A DNA stretch of 64,000 nucleotides from Anaeramoeba flamelloides (lineage: Eukaryota > Metamonada > Anaeramoebidae), in NCBI GenBank assembly GCA_027625915.1, contig JANTQA010000032.1, positions 11,424,001-11,488,000 of the forward strand. The letters are read 5' to 3'. Below the pieces are notes generated by a model. That model was not told the origin of the DNA, did no database searches, and saw only the letters and a list, made by a program, of their open reading frames with translations. The number at the start of each line of letters is the position of its first letter. The stretch's first letter is position 1. The position numbers and the translations under genes were made by a program. Of this stretch, positions 48,899 to 59,039 are shown piece after piece.

Positions 48899-49568
48899 AA
48901 CAAGGTCATTATCTGTTGATATCTATCGAGGAGTAAATATATTTCCCCTACTCGGAATACGGAAAAAAATATTTAATATTCATTTTTATTTTTAATTAAT
49001 ACAACGCTAAAATTTTATTTTTCATTTAATATTCTTTAAAAATTCATATTTATATTAATTGGTATATTTGTTCTCATGCATTTTTATAAAAAAAAAGGAA
49101 GGTGAAATAAATTTCTGGCCAATAATTGTAAAAGGAAAATACGAATATTTAAATAATCAAGAGGGAGAACTCCCGGTACATATCGATGAATTTTTTGCTG
49201 TACTTTCCAAAGGGCAGCAGTCAGAAACAGAAAAGGCAGAATGGTGGACAGTGAAAAATGCAACCGGTGAAAGGGGGTTTATACCTTCAAATTATGTCAT
49301 CGCAGTTGAAGATCCAGATTTTGATTTTGAGGAATTTCTTAAACCTAAAAAAAAAAAGAGAATTACAGTAACCGAACGAATGGAAGCGCTCCGGGAAAAA
49401 ATGGGAAGAGTCAACCAAGCAATATTAGATATTGAAAACGCCTCCCAAAAAGTAGAACAAAAATCAAATCAATTAGAAATAACTTTAGAAGAACAAATAA
49501 AATTAAGAACACAATTAGAGCAATTTCTTCAAAAACAATTTCCTGAGGAATTTGAAAAAAATTTATAA
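41166..49568 (+). CDS. RhoGAP with talin-head-like N-terminus and C-terminal SH3 domain (five exons)
   Basis: Predicted GTPase-activating protein for Rho-family GTPases. Exons 41166-41381, 41599-41770, 42040-42504, 46599-46876 and 49098-49568 keep frame and give 533 residues. Residues 1-75 and 76-160 read as two ubiquitin folds resembling talin F0 and F1 (FGLF..DDSFWLE, then KEIKILAFGEIYSINVDES, then LTFEESGIEDLEKTTF). RhoGAP spans about 183-377 with the arginine finger R223 in GIYRISGS, the LLKQYFRDLSEPLLTY helix and LALLMGPNLL. SH3 spans about 384-445 (EYLNNQEGELPV, WWTVKN, GFIPSNYV), followed by a coiled coil. Exon 4 has a pyrimidine-poor acceptor (AAAAAAG). Introns 3 and 4 are 4.1 and 2.2 kb and hold transposons. 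An upstream in-frame ATG at 41121 would add 15 residues. The N-terminal homology is by eye. Confidence 0.85.
42833..43030. mobile_element. family J MITE, copy 3 (RhoGAP intron 3)
   Basis: 198 bp, AAAATAAATGGAACAAATTT then TTCATTCGGCTTT at the left and AAAGCCAAATGAAAATTTTG then TCTTTTTATTTT at the right. Closest to copy 1 in RIO1 intron 1, including the internal GTTTGTTTTAATTCTTGGAA block. Confidence 0.65.
43270..43376. repeat. 9-bp tandem repeat (ACAGAAATC), RhoGAP intron 3
   Basis: About a dozen units of ACAGAAATC and its variants ACAGAAATT and ACAATAACC in tandem over roughly 105 bp, ending in CAGAAACCTGAAAG. The complementary motif (TTTCAGGTTTCTGTGATTTCT) occurs as a single short run at 23577 and 63287, so the array probably grew from a dispersed repeat end. 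Confidence 0.75.
43560..44240. repeat. family K dispersed repeat, reversed copy (RhoGAP intron 3)
   Basis: Reverse orientation relative to 8615. Carries the TACAAAGAGTGAATAA and GAAATTGTATAATTGTGATTG blocks. Limits approximate. Confidence 0.4.
44348..45051. mobile_element. family A TIR element, copy 3 (RhoGAP intron 3)
   Basis: 704 bp, inverted relative to copy 2. Starts TAAACTCTGTTTCAGTCAAA and ends GGGCCCATTTGACTG then AAAAATAGTTTA. Interior closely follows the copy at 62126. Confidence 0.75.
45052..46598. other. remainder of RhoGAP intron 3, with coding-like patches
   Basis: Several short plus-strand stretches look protein-like: 45243-45288 (VRIPSNSSMSSLTRQ after a TTTTAG), 45325-45490 (a hydrophobic two-helix segment), 45604-45726 (starting GESQFLDFILDTNK after TTTTTTTTCAG, ending TAA) and 45812-46009. 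They share no frame and no recognised family, and none is needed for the RhoGAP domain, which joins correctly without them. They may be relics of a gene lying in the intron. Confidence 0.3.
46877..47412. other. first part of RhoGAP intron 4
   Basis: Starts with a strong GTAAGT donor. A+T-rich with no gene or repeat end recognised. Confidence 0.4.
47551..48143 (+). mobile_element. 5'-truncated LINE with poly-A tail and 13-bp target-site duplication
   Basis: Flanked by AAACTATTAGATT at 47538-47550 and 48144-48156. Copies 1-3 of family C show the unoccupied site with a single TTATTA-ATTTTTTA version. The insert begins inside a coding frame reading YFLWNCPAYENNRKIWISEL, which matches the C-terminal cysteine/histidine knuckle region of LINE ORF2 proteins (H.L..CP.Y...R), and runs on to SLLALVDNKTMFESFKKFL. 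It ends in ACAATAAAAAAAA before the duplication. A foldback element D (47767-48097) interrupts it. The length and 5' truncation are typical of target-primed reverse transcription. Confidence 0.75.
47767..48097. repeat. foldback mosaic element, family D copy 2 (inside the LINE)
   Basis: Begins GTGCCGTCAAGTACTGTCAA and ends CCTAACGGC. Composed of at least three pairs of inverted blocks: AGGTTTTTTTGAGTTTTCTA against AGAAAACTCAAAAAAACCT; GGAAAATCTATTGATTTTCG against its complement; AGGTTTTTTTTAATCTAAG against its complement. Blocks meet at AACCT/AACG or CCT/AGG junctions. Confidence 0.65.
48784..49097. other. end of RhoGAP intron 4 with long T-run
   Basis: Includes an uninterrupted run of about 47 T at 48851-48897, then sequence to the acceptor AAAAAAAAAG at 49097. 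Confidence 0.5.
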
Positions 49569-49977
49569 TTATATTAGATCAATCTATATATTTCTTCTTT
49601 TATTTTCTTGTTTTAAAAAATTTCAAATTTGAATTTAAAAAATTAAACAAAAAAAATTAATTTAATTTGATTGTAAAACAATTGTTATGATATGGAATTT
49701 TTTTATTTTATTTTTTTTTTCTTATAATTTATGTTCTTTTAAACAGTTTTTGAGCTACGCTAGTGATCTTTTTATGATTAAAATTTTTTAAAATGACTTT
49801 AATAGGGAATATACAAACCTTCAACCATTTTTATTTTGTTACTATTTCTGAAATCCACCTGTAAACTTCTTCTTGTGGGATGAAACAATTAAACACATAG
49901 AGCTTTTTTTTCATCATTTACTATCTCCAAGATTAAAATATAAAACTATTTCACAGTATTACAAACTTAATCTAATA
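49569..49977. other. 3' flank of the RhoGAP gene
   Basis: About 400 bp of A+T-rich sequence with no gene, between the stop codon and a family A element. Should contain the polyadenylation site. Confidence 0.4.
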
Positions 49978-50677
49978 TAAACTATTTTTCAGTCAAAGGG
50001 GCCAGTTTTAATGGATGAAATACACGTGTTTAAAGGTATTGTATGGATATTAGAAGAAAAATTTTATTATGGAAATTTTCAAAATTGAAATCTTTTTTTA
50101 CACATTTGTGTTTTTTTTTTTCGATTGCTTTTTCAAACATCATTCTGTTGCAGAATTTTTTTTTAATTGCAAGATCAATAGTTAGTTGGTAAAAATGTGT
50201 TATTCCTAGGTTATTGAAACCATGGAAATGATTGTTGACAAATCATATTGGTTTCTATTGCAATTCTATGAAGATCTTTGATCTTGATATTTGATTAATA
50301 AATGTGAAAAATTTTCACTTCATTTTCATTTCCCTTTTTTCAAATAGAGACCACAAATACCAATACACTTTGTTTGGGGACTTGGTTTCTAAAAGAAAAG
50401 TATGGAAAATGAAGTGGAAATTGTTTCCTATTTATTATTCCAATACCAGTAGAAGTTCAAAACGAACATTGTTGTTTTTCTCAATATGCTCTAAGAATTT
50501 GAGTTTTGAAATTTTTAAGAAAATCAATTGGTTAATTAGTTTTCTTTCATATGGGTATCAATAATTCTTTGATTTGAATTATTATGATTATTTTTTATTT
50601 GTTCTTCAAAGATCAATTATATAAAATAATTGATATTTGAAAAAAATGTTGGGCCACTTTGACTGAAACAGAGTTTA
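49978..50677. mobile_element. family A TIR element, copy 4
   Basis: 700 bp. TAAACTATTTTTCAGTCAAA then GGGGCCAG at the left; GGGCCACTTTGACTG then AAACAGAGTTTA at the right. Colinear with copy 2; an 86-codon frame inside (50304-50564) is incidental. Confidence 0.75.
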
Positions 50678-51357
50678 CAAGTTGATATAACTTATACAAA
50701 TAAAGAAGGTTTCCAAGTAAGAATCTTACTAGTTGAGTCATTTACTGTGCATTTATCTCCTATCCGAGGAGTAGCTTGGTACCAATTAATGATATTATAA
50801 AATTGAACTTTTTTTACTGGTAAAAAAACAAAAAACCAATAAAAAACAATCATAGATCCCTTACACACACAAAAAAAAAGAATTGTTGAAAATAAGTTTC
50901 AAAGGAACAAACAGATAAAAATTTAAAAAATATAAAAAAAATTATACAGGATCTATTAATAAAAAAAGTAAATAATTTAGATTTTCAACTCTTTATTTAT
51001 ATATTTATATATTTCATTATAAAGGAAATTAACAAAAAAGAATATTTTCTACTATTTTTTAAAAAAAAAAATAATTTTATTTATTTTAATATAATGATAA
51101 AAAAGGTCCTCTAAAAAATCTTATAACAAAAAAGAGAAATAGGTATTTAAAGTAGAATAATACAATATAAATATTTTTTTTTTTATTTTTTATTACCAAC
51201 TTTCAACCGAAAAATAGAAATTAATGGAATTTAATCCTAATTATTCCATTTCATGAATTAAAGCATTTATGAAAGTAAATTTTTGATTTTTTTAACATTC
51301 AATATTTCGAATTTATACATACTGATAAAATAATATAAAAAAAAAACATAGATATTT
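50678..51357. other. intergenic between family A copy 4 and the ARIH gene
   Basis: Very A+T-rich, contains the 3' flank of the minus-strand ligase gene. A motif TATCCGAGGAGTAGCTTGGTA at 50760-50780 (compare ATACCCGAGGAGTGGTTTGA at 4239-4258) marks another dispersed repeat of unknown extent. Confidence 0.4.
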
Positions 51358-52971
51358 TTACTTGAATTGTTTATAGAAATCGATAATTTGTGATTTTAAT
51401 AAGTATGATGTATCCCAAATTTCTAACATTTTTTTTGAGATTTCTTCAATATTCATCAAGTTGAATAATTTTAAAGAGTTTTCTTTCAGTGTTTGCTCTA
51501 ACTCTTTGAGGATGTTGTAGCTTTTATGATATTGGTCGATTTTGTTAAAAAGATAAATTGAATTCCATTTAAGTAATGAATATGCCACCAAAAGTGTATC
51601 TTGGGCGATTTCTTTTAAGGAGGTCAAACGGATTGAAAAGACTGGATTGTCAATTGGTGTAGTAGTAGTTTTTACAGTGGTTGTCTTTATTGTAGAGGAT
51701 GACATAATGGATGACTCTGTTTTAATCTCGATTATAGTGCTTGTTGGTTTTGTAACTGTTGTTTTTTTTAATGAGTCTTTGTTGTTTTTGTCTGGTATTA
51801 AGTTTTTAATCTTTTTCAAATAATCGTTGTATGTATTAAAAATTTTTATTGGTCCCATTAATGATTCAAGAGCTTTTTCAGAATTCTCGTCTTTGTTTTT
51901 CTTATGAAATTCTTCGTCAAAAAATTTACACTCATACCAATCGGAACCATGTTCTTTCCATTCCTGGAGGCATACCCAACAAAATTCGTATCCACAGCCA
52001 TTTCCTTCCTTACTACAAATCATGTGGTTGCAACCGCCATTTTTTTCGATCAATTTATGACACTCTGGACAAGGCTTTGTGTTCTGTAAAATCCATTCTT
52101 TCGTTGCAGAATGGACATTTGTATCCTTTTCCCAAGTTTGCACATCCCGACAACTCAATGGTGAATGGCATTCTGCCTGACATCCAAAACAGAATCTGTG
52201 ACCACAAACACAAAGTGCATCGTTTCCAAAAATAATGTTCTCTTCGAAAGAACAAAGATGCCCGCAAGAAGGGGAAGGGCAAAGGCAAAAATTCTTGCTC
52301 TTTGAAAGATATTGTTTGACCAACCTAAATTTATAGTTATAAAACACTTTTGGAGGAACAACACGTGAGAGAAATCTATCATTGACTTTTCGACAGCACT
52401 TGTAACCCATACACTGAATATCACGAACTTTTCCTTGCTGTACGCAGAAGCTGAGGTATCTATTCCAACACTTTTTACAAAAGAAATGTTGGCACCCCAA
52501 TGAGTGTCTATTTTGGCTCTTTCGTGCTCGATCACAAATACCACATTTTCTATTCTTTCCAAAAAAGTCTTTTTTTCGTTGTTGAAAAAATTGATGGTTA
52601 ATCTTTGTTTCTTTCATAGTTCTCCTCTTCGTTTTTGTCCAATTGGTTTTAATTCTCTCAAAGTCCGCATCATAATAATCAACAAGGATTTCTCCAATTT
52701 CAAAATCAAGATTCAATTCTTCACACAATGCCTCAATGTCACGAATATATGCAAGAAAATATTTTTCAGTTTTATTTTTTACAATCATGTTCACAATCTT
52801 TGGCCAAATATATAAATCATCAAGATCATTTTCCCATTCTGTTTCTGATTTTATTTCTTTCTCGTTTTTTGATTCCATTTTTTCCTCGGATAACAAAAGG
52901 AACTTTTTGATATCCATTTCAGTTGGTATGTCAATTGGCTTTTCAACAATTGGTTTTTGAACTAAGGTCAT
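51358..52971 (-). CDS. ARIH1: Ariadne-type RBR E3 ubiquitin ligase
   Basis: RING-between-RING ligase that takes ubiquitin from an E2 onto its own cysteine before transfer to substrate; Ariadne proteins work with neddylated cullin-RING ligases. 537 residues, no intron. RING1 starts CGICDRA (C143, C146) with C160/H162/C165/C168 and the last pair near C187-C192. The IBR domain covers about 231-274 (CPSPSCGHLC, CVCGHRFCFGC). RING2/Rcat at 301-348 has CPECHKLIEKNGGCNHMIC with catalytic C314 and the zinc residues that follow, then EHGSDWYEC as in human HHARI (EPHGSAWYNC). The Ser/Thr-rich stretch 403-440 is a spacer unusual for the family, after which helices (SLKEIAQDTLLVAYSLLKW onward) match the autoinhibitory Ariadne domain. 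Residues 60-115 correspond to the UBA-like region. All key residues are present, so it should be active. Confidence 0.93.
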   Translation of the reverse strand: MTLVQKPIVEKPIDIPTEMDIKKFLLLSEEKMESKNEKEIKSETEWENDLDDLYIWPKIVNMIVKNKTEKYFLAYIRDIEALCEELNLDFEIGEILVDYYDADFERIKTNWTKTKRRTMKETKINHQFFQQRKKDFFGKNRKCGICDRARKSQNRHSLGCQHFFCKKCWNRYLSFCVQQGKVRDIQCMGYKCCRKVNDRFLSRVVPPKVFYNYKFRLVKQYLSKSKNFCLCPSPSCGHLCSFEENIIFGNDALCVCGHRFCFGCQAECHSPLSCRDVQTWEKDTNVHSATKEWILQNTKPCPECHKLIEKNGGCNHMICSKEGNGCGYEFCWVCLQEWKEHGSDWYECKFFDEEFHKKNKDENSEKALESLMGPIKIFNTYNDYLKKIKNLIPDKNNKDSLKKTTVTKPTSTIIEIKTESSIMSSSTIKTTTVKTTTTPIDNPVFSIRLTSLKEIAQDTLLVAYSLLKWNSIYLFNKIDQYHKSYNILKELEQTLKENSLKLFNLMNIEEISKKMLEIWDTSYLLKSQIIDFYKQFK

Positions 52972-55404
52972 AACTGGACTAATTTGATAAAATTCTTTGA
53001 ATATTAATGAAAAAAAAAAATAGATATTAAAAGTTTAATTTGGTTAATTAAAAAAAAAGTGAATAATTTATTTTCAAAACTTGTTTTTACAGGATCTTAA
53101 TAAAATACCAAAAGTGAATATCGATTATTCTCAATTCTAAAATCAATTTTCTGATTTTTTTTTTTCAAAATTAACTTATTAAGAAATCTGTGAAATGAAT
53201 AAGAGAAGATTTGATCAAACTGCTATTTGTTTGCAATGTATTTGAAAATTTCCACTTATGGTTTCTTAATTATTACAATTTTGAATGACGATCTTCTTTT
53301 TATGACAAATTAGTGTTTTTTGGTTGTTGAAAAATAAAAGTTTATTAAACACAAAACACTAAAAAAGTTTGAATTATTTGTGGTTTTGATTTATTTCAGA
53401 CCACTTTAGTCACACTCATAATCCCTAGAAAATTTTTATGAATTTTATGGGATAAAAAGATCAATTTCTAATTTACTTTTAAAAGTTAGAAATTTAAAGA
53501 TTCTAATTATTTCTTGTGAATCCAATTGTTTGGGGACTGTCATCGAATTTCTTGGGTAATGGGATGGAGTCTATGTTATTTTCTCATTAAATAAATTTTT
53601 CTTAATTTGAAAAAGCCCGAACACTTTTTTTGAAAGATTTGTTTCAAAGTCAACTTTAAATAATGTATTGAAAAAAACTCAAGTAGAAAAATCTTTTCTG
53701 AAAAAAGAATTCTTTTTAGCTTGTTCAAAAAGTCATTTGAATTCAAAAATTGGCCTTTTTCTCAAGCTTTTTAATAGTTACAACAAATACTATTTTCAAT
53801 TGCTAGATTTGATGATAAATCTTGACTAAAATTATTAAAACTACTTGATGTAACAAACAATTTTTTATGAGAATCATTTGTAAAAGAAGTTTCACAACAG
53901 AGTTTCATTTAAGACTGTGTTTTTAAATTGTTAATAATTTCAAGTTAATACTTTGATCTTGAGAGTTTCTTTTTTAATTTTCTAAGTTAATAAAAGAAGC
54001 TGTTTTTATTTTCAATAGAAAAAAAATGATATTTTTTTATATTGTTTAAAATTGAATAAACAAAACTAGAGTATGAATTTGTTTCATTTCTCAATGATTG
54101 GAAAAAAACATTTTAAAGAATTCAAAACAAAATAAAAAAAGATTCAAGATATTCTTTTGATAATGTTATGTGTGAGTGGAATTCTAATAAAGATCAAATT
54201 GAAAAATAGGTTTATTTTAGTTATTCATAAAGAAGATCCTAAATCATAATTTTTGGGGAAAAAAATTATTAAAAATTAAAAAGAAAGTTGAGAAAACAAA
54301 AATTTTTTTTTTTCAAGACTAAAAATATTAAAAAAAAATGAGAAAATGGAACAATTTTAATAAACTTATTAGGGGGTTTGCTTTCTTGAATAATTACTGT
54401 ATTTAAATTGGCTTGGAAATTAAAAAGAAAATTATTTCATCTGGATTTGAAAAGTTATTAGGTTTTGATCAGAAGACAAATTCTTTGGATTCAATCCAGT
54501 TTATGATCTTGTTGGCGAGTTTATTCATTTTAAGGAATCTTCATATTTTATGATAAAAGAAATTTTATTTTATTACTATCAAATTAAGTGTAAGCTTAAA
54601 AGAATGATAGTCAAGGAATCTTGATCAAATGAAAATTATTGTTTTTTTTTGTAATGATTTGATCTTTGTGAAAAAATATTTTCTGAAAACCAAAGTTGAA
54701 ATTTACCTTTAAAATCTTCCAAATACAAACTTGATTGACTGTAAATTCAATCCAAATTATTTTCAATCACAATATATCTTTCCAAAAATGTTCCAATATA
54801 CTTGAAAATTATTTAAATCGCATATCACAATATTAAAAAAAAAATCGATTGTTATGTTTTTCTTTTTTCATGAAATTTTGATGATCAAGAAATGTGTTTT
54901 TTTGAAGATTAAAGAAATTTCTATATATCGAAATATATGGACTTTTCTTTCATTGGTATTCTTTTAAACTATTATTTTGAGTTGAAATGTGGTAATTCAA
55001 TCCGTAGGTGGTCTGAGATATTTTAAACTGTTTAATCTGAAAAATCTTTTATTAGAGCATTTATTCTCCCTATTTTTCACAAAAATCTGTGACCACGTTT
55101 CCTTTTTTTAATGAAAATAATGAAATTAAATTTATCAATTTCGTGAGATTTTCAATTTAAAATTTGTTATATTTTGTCAATCATGGTCAACGAATAATAT
55201 ATCTCATAAAATAATACCTTTATTACACACATTCACAAAATTTGTTCTTTCGAAGAATTATTTTGTTTTAATGTTTTCAATGTTTTTTCTTTTTAATAAT
55301 GAGTAATTCGAGAAAACAAACTAAAAAAATCTAAATTTAAATTTCTATTGTTTTTTTTTTTTTTTTGATTTTTTTTTGTGGGGGGATTATAACCAAAGAG
55401 TTTA
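52972..55404. other. intergenic, with possible decayed coding sequence
   Basis: 2.4 kb. On the plus strand 54073-54240 (MNLFHFSMIGKKHFKEF, then IQDILLIMLCVSGILIKI) and 54425-54545 (GFEKLLGFDQKTNSLDSIQ, then FMILLASLFILRN) read like protein but lie in different frames and are broken by stops. A minus-strand stretch at 53510-53575 (NNIDSIPLPKKFDDSPQTI) does as well. No family recognised, so no gene is called. Confidence 0.3.
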
Positions 55405-55802
55405 CAGTCAATCCAAAGCTACCGTGAAATTTTTTCAATATCAAATTTTGATGTTGATATAACTTTTTAAAAAGTTCAATATGAGAATTATAAAGCTCAT
55501 ATTGAAAAAAAAAATTCCTAAATGAGTCAATATTCAAGAATTTTTTCTGATTTTCAAAAAATAAATTTTCAGATACCAAAGTGACTCTAAACATTAAAAA
55601 TTCATTAAGAAACAACATAAAATCACTCTAAAAAATGAATTTTTTTTTCGATCACATTTGAAAAATATTTTTCATATAAACTCATTTATGAAAGATTATT
55701 TTCAATATAAGCTTTCTTATTCTTTTATTCTTAGATTTAAAAATCTATATCAACATCAAATTTTGATATTGATAAAATTTCACGATAGCTTAGGATTGGC
55801 TG
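55405..55802. mobile_element. mariner-type TIR element, family L copy 1
   Basis: 398 bp with TA on both sides. Ends CAGTCAATCCAAAGCTACCG and the complement CGATAGCTTAGGATTGGCTG, with imperfect arms of about 150 bp (ATCAAATTTTGATGTTGATA and partner). CAGT ends and TA flanks as in family E, but the sequence is different. The two 88-93 codon frames across it are arm artefacts. Confidence 0.7.
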
Positions 55803-55903
55803 TAAATCTTGAACTTTATGAAGTCATTTTCCAATACAAAATAAAAATTCTAACAAAAATAATTTATTTAACTTTTATAAAGCTTATAATAAAATTATAT
55901 AAA

Positions 55904-56344
55904 GCGGTTCCAAGGCTACCATAAAACTTCAAATAAAACACAATTGATTTTTCTATTCTTATTTTATATTTTCAAAAAATTCGGAAATAATAGTTATTAT
56001 TTAAAAAAAAATTTCAATAAATGAACTATTATTCAAATTTTTGAAATATCAAAAAAAAAAATTCAAGATCCCATGAAACTTAAAAATTATCAGTCCAAAA
56101 CAGCTTAAAAAATCTCAATATTTATTGATCTATTGAAATTTACCTTTTTTGAACAATATTTTTAAGTGCTTCAAGAATCTTCAAGGTTTTTTTTTGATGT
56201 TTCAAAAATTTGAATAATAGCTAATTTATTACTATTATTATTTGAATAATAACTCATATTTTCGATTTTTTTGAAAATATAAAATAAAAATAGAAAACTT
56301 GATTGTATTTTATTTAAAATTTTATGGTAGACTCTGATAGACTG
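55904..56344. mobile_element. TIR element, family L-like copy 2
   Basis: Arms of about 100 bp: GGCTACCATAAAACTTCAAA, continuing to TTCTATTCTTATTTTATATT, against AATATAAAATAAAAATAGAA and TTTTATGGTAGACTCTG. The GCTACC motif and final GACTGTA resemble copy 1, so it is probably an older relative. Limits to within about 10 bp. Confidence 0.55.
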
Positions 56345-56660
56345 TATTTATTGTTTCAATGTAGTATTTTTTTTTTTTTTTTACTTATTTAAACAAAGTT
56401 TTTTCGAACAATTCAGTGACTATATAATCCAAATATTTATTTTATATATATTTTTTTAGAATTTAAAATGAATATCAAAATGAGGTGATATAAATATTTT
56501 TGTGATTTTTATTTTTATATCAATATTTGTGTTTGAAAAATGATATAATGAATAAATTGAAATAATTAACCAATAAATTTTTACTTTCTAAATTAATGAT
56601 CTTTAAAAATTATTTTTGGTATATTTATAATTATCGATAAGATTGTTTTTTTTGATATAT

Positions 56661-57143
56661 AGTAAAGAAAAAAATACCGTACATGAAAAAAATCCCGGAC
56701 AAGATTTTTAATTGTGAGTATTAGTAAAATTTTTGTCTAATTTCAATGAAATCCTTATTATAAATAACCAATTTTTTTATGAGATTAGTAATAAACCTAC
56801 CTAAAGTCCATCAAAGGAAGGTGTCTCTAGAATACTTGAGTAATTGTTTGATAGCCTAATGTTGATCAACTTTTTTTGAAAAATAATTGAGTTTTATTGA
56901 GGTTTACTAGAGTTTGGAAAATGATAATTTTTCTTCTTGTTTTTTGATTGGTTGAATGGTGTTTTGAACAAGTGTGATTTCATCAATCATCATTCTAATA
57001 AGTGGAGGAGTTATAATTGAAAAAGTTCGATTCTTAAAAAAAGGAATTTGTTTGTAAATAATGAAATTACACATCAATTTTACTAATATTCACAATTAAA
57101 AATATTGTACCGGATTTTTTTCATTTATAGTATTTTTTTTACT
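56661..57143. mobile_element. TIR element, family N, next to the 5S gene
   Basis: 483 bp with about 55-bp arms: AATACCGTACATGAAAAAAA then TCCCGGACAAGATTTTTAATTG at the left, complement of CAATTAAAAATATTGTACCG then GATTTTTTTCATTTATAGTA at the right. Inside, the minus strand from about 57065 down to 56920 holds an open stretch (FKNRTFSIITPPLIRMMIDE, then ITLVQNTIQPIKKQEEK) that looks coding but is unrecognised. Confidence 0.6.
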
Positions 57144-57200
57144 ACTCTTAATTTTAAAAAGTCAAAAGTGAAAGAATTATTAAAAGAAAAAAATAAAAAA
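57144..57200 (-). terminator. probable RNA polymerase III terminator of the 5S gene
   Basis: Immediately after the 3' end of the 5S gene the minus strand reads TTTTTTATTTTTTTCTTTTA, a run of T tracts of the kind that ends Pol III transcripts. Confidence 0.6.
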
Positions 57201-57321
57201 GTATTCAGCACCAAGTGTTCGCGAGAGGTTCCCCATCTCACTAACTAGCTTAGCCCTCAATTCGTTGATCTTCTGGGTTCGGAATGTGTCCAGGATTATT
57301 AAATTGGGTATGGCCGAATAC
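57201..57321 (-). rRNA. 5S rRNA: 5S ribosomal RNA
   Basis: 121 nt on the minus strand. The 5' end GTATTCGGCCATACCC pairs with the 3' end GGTGCTGAATAC to form an 8-bp helix I. Loop A (GGCCATACC), loop C with the CACATTCCGAACCC strand, and the internal control region (GGGCTAAGCTAGTTAG followed by TGAGATGGGGAACC) match eukaryotic 5S. A T-rich terminator follows. A single gene is present here, not a tandem array. It looks intact. Confidence 0.93.
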
Positions 57322-57354
57322 ATTAATTTAAGACTATTCATATAATTGTAAAAA

Positions 57355-58060
57355 TACACTATTTTCAGTCAAAGGTACCCAGTTTTAATGGTGAAATAGC
57401 ATGTCTAAAGGGTTAGCATAGATATTAGAAGAAAAATTTTATTTCGGAAATTTTCAAATTGAAATCATTTTTTCTCATTTTTGCTTTTTTTTTATTTTTT
57501 TTTCAATCTTTTTTTTAAAACCTAATTCAGTTGTAAAAATTTCTTTTAATTGCAAGATCAATAGTCACTCAGTAAAAAATATGTTATTCTAAGGTTATTG
57601 ATATAGTAGAAATTATTTTAGAGAAATCATATTGATTTCTATTGGAATTCTATTCGATCCATGATCTTGATATTCAAATAATAATAGTTGCAAAATTTAC
57701 ATTTCATATTCATTTCCTTTTTCAAATAGAGACCACAAATACCAACACACTTTATTTGGGGACTTGATTTGTAAAAGAAAAGTATTGGAAAAGAAATGAA
57801 AATTATTTACTAATCATTATTCCAATACCAATAGAAGTTCATAACAAAAATTGTTGTTTTTCTCAATGGTGCTCTTAGAATTTGAGTTTTTCAATTTTTA
57901 AGAAAATTTATTGGTTAATTAGTTTTCAATCAGACACATATCAACAATTTTTTGATGTGTATTATTCTATTTATTTCTGATTCTTTATTCGAAGGTCAAT
58001 TATATAAAATAATTGATATTTGAAAAAAATGTTGGTCCCCTTTTACTGAGACAGAGTTTA
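57355..58060. mobile_element. family A TIR element, copy 5
   Basis: 706 bp. Left end is degraded (TACACTATTTTCAGTCAAAG then GTACCC); right end is TGGTCCCCTTTTACTGAGAC then AGAGTTTA. It begins 34 bp upstream of the 5S gene's first base. Colinear with copies 2 and 4. Confidence 0.7.
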
Positions 58061-58102
58061 TTAATTATCTGATACAAATTAAACAAATTTGGAATTTTTC
58101 AT

Positions 58103-58288
58103 TTAAGGGACTAATCATTATTAAATTTTTTTACCCTAAATTTAATAGTGATTGAGAAATTTTTTTGCCAATTACTTAGATTTGAAAAACCCTGTTTATT
58201 TTCAATATTAAACTTATTTCAAGATTAGGATTCATTATTTAGATATTTCTCAAAAAAAAAAAAATAATAATTGAGACTAGTCCCTTTA
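58103..58288. mobile_element. family F MITE, copy 3
   Basis: 186 bp. TTAAGGGACTAATCATTATT at the left and GAGACTAGTCCCTTTA at the right. Closest to the copy nested at 32401. Confidence 0.7.
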
Positions 58289-59039
58289 TAAAAAAAAAAA
58301 AAAAATTGTTAATTAAATTTTACTTTAATGATAATCTCCATATTGAACAAAAATTCTATATAATCACTAAATAACATGTAAAAGAAATAAATTAAATATA
58401 AAAAAATCTTATATTATTTGGTGTTCATCAGTAACAAAAATTTCTTCCACTTATGAAAATTGTTTTTTCATAATTGTTACTTGAAAGTTTTTGAAATTTC
58501 AACAAATGATTCAAAAAAATAAATAAATTTTTTTTGGAAAATTTATATTGAAAAATGATGAAATCAAAAGAATACAGAAAAATTTAAAAAATATTTAAAT
58601 AATTTTTTTCAAGTTATTTTTTTTTTATAACAGGCACCTCTACAATTTTTAAGGATAAAATTTCCTTTCTAAGATAATTATTTAGAAACTATCTATCTTT
58701 ATATATTTTCATAATAAAACAAAAACAAACAATTTATTTCAAATGAAATTTTATTATTTGTGATAAATTGTGATATAATACAATTTATATTAGAACCAGC
58801 CAAAAATTAGTGAAAATGCTAATAAAACTAATATATAAGTATAATTTACAAAATGATAATTTATGATTAATTTGACCAAGTAAAAAGTACCAGATAAAAA
58901 GAAAAAAAGGGATAAATTAAAAAAGAAAAAGAAAAATATTTCTATCAAAAAAAAAATTAATTTATTTTGAAAAACGATAAATAAATTATCTGATTTTGCT
59001 CAAAAAATAAATTAAAAATTTAAATATATTTAGAATTCA
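58289..59039. other. intergenic, no gene seen
   Basis: Very A+T-rich. No open frame or repeat terminus recognised. Confidence 0.4.

Noticed and set aside
55337-55924. Two opposite frames of 88-93 codons with similar products
   Set aside because: They are the two arms of one inverted-repeat element (family L), not paralogous genes.
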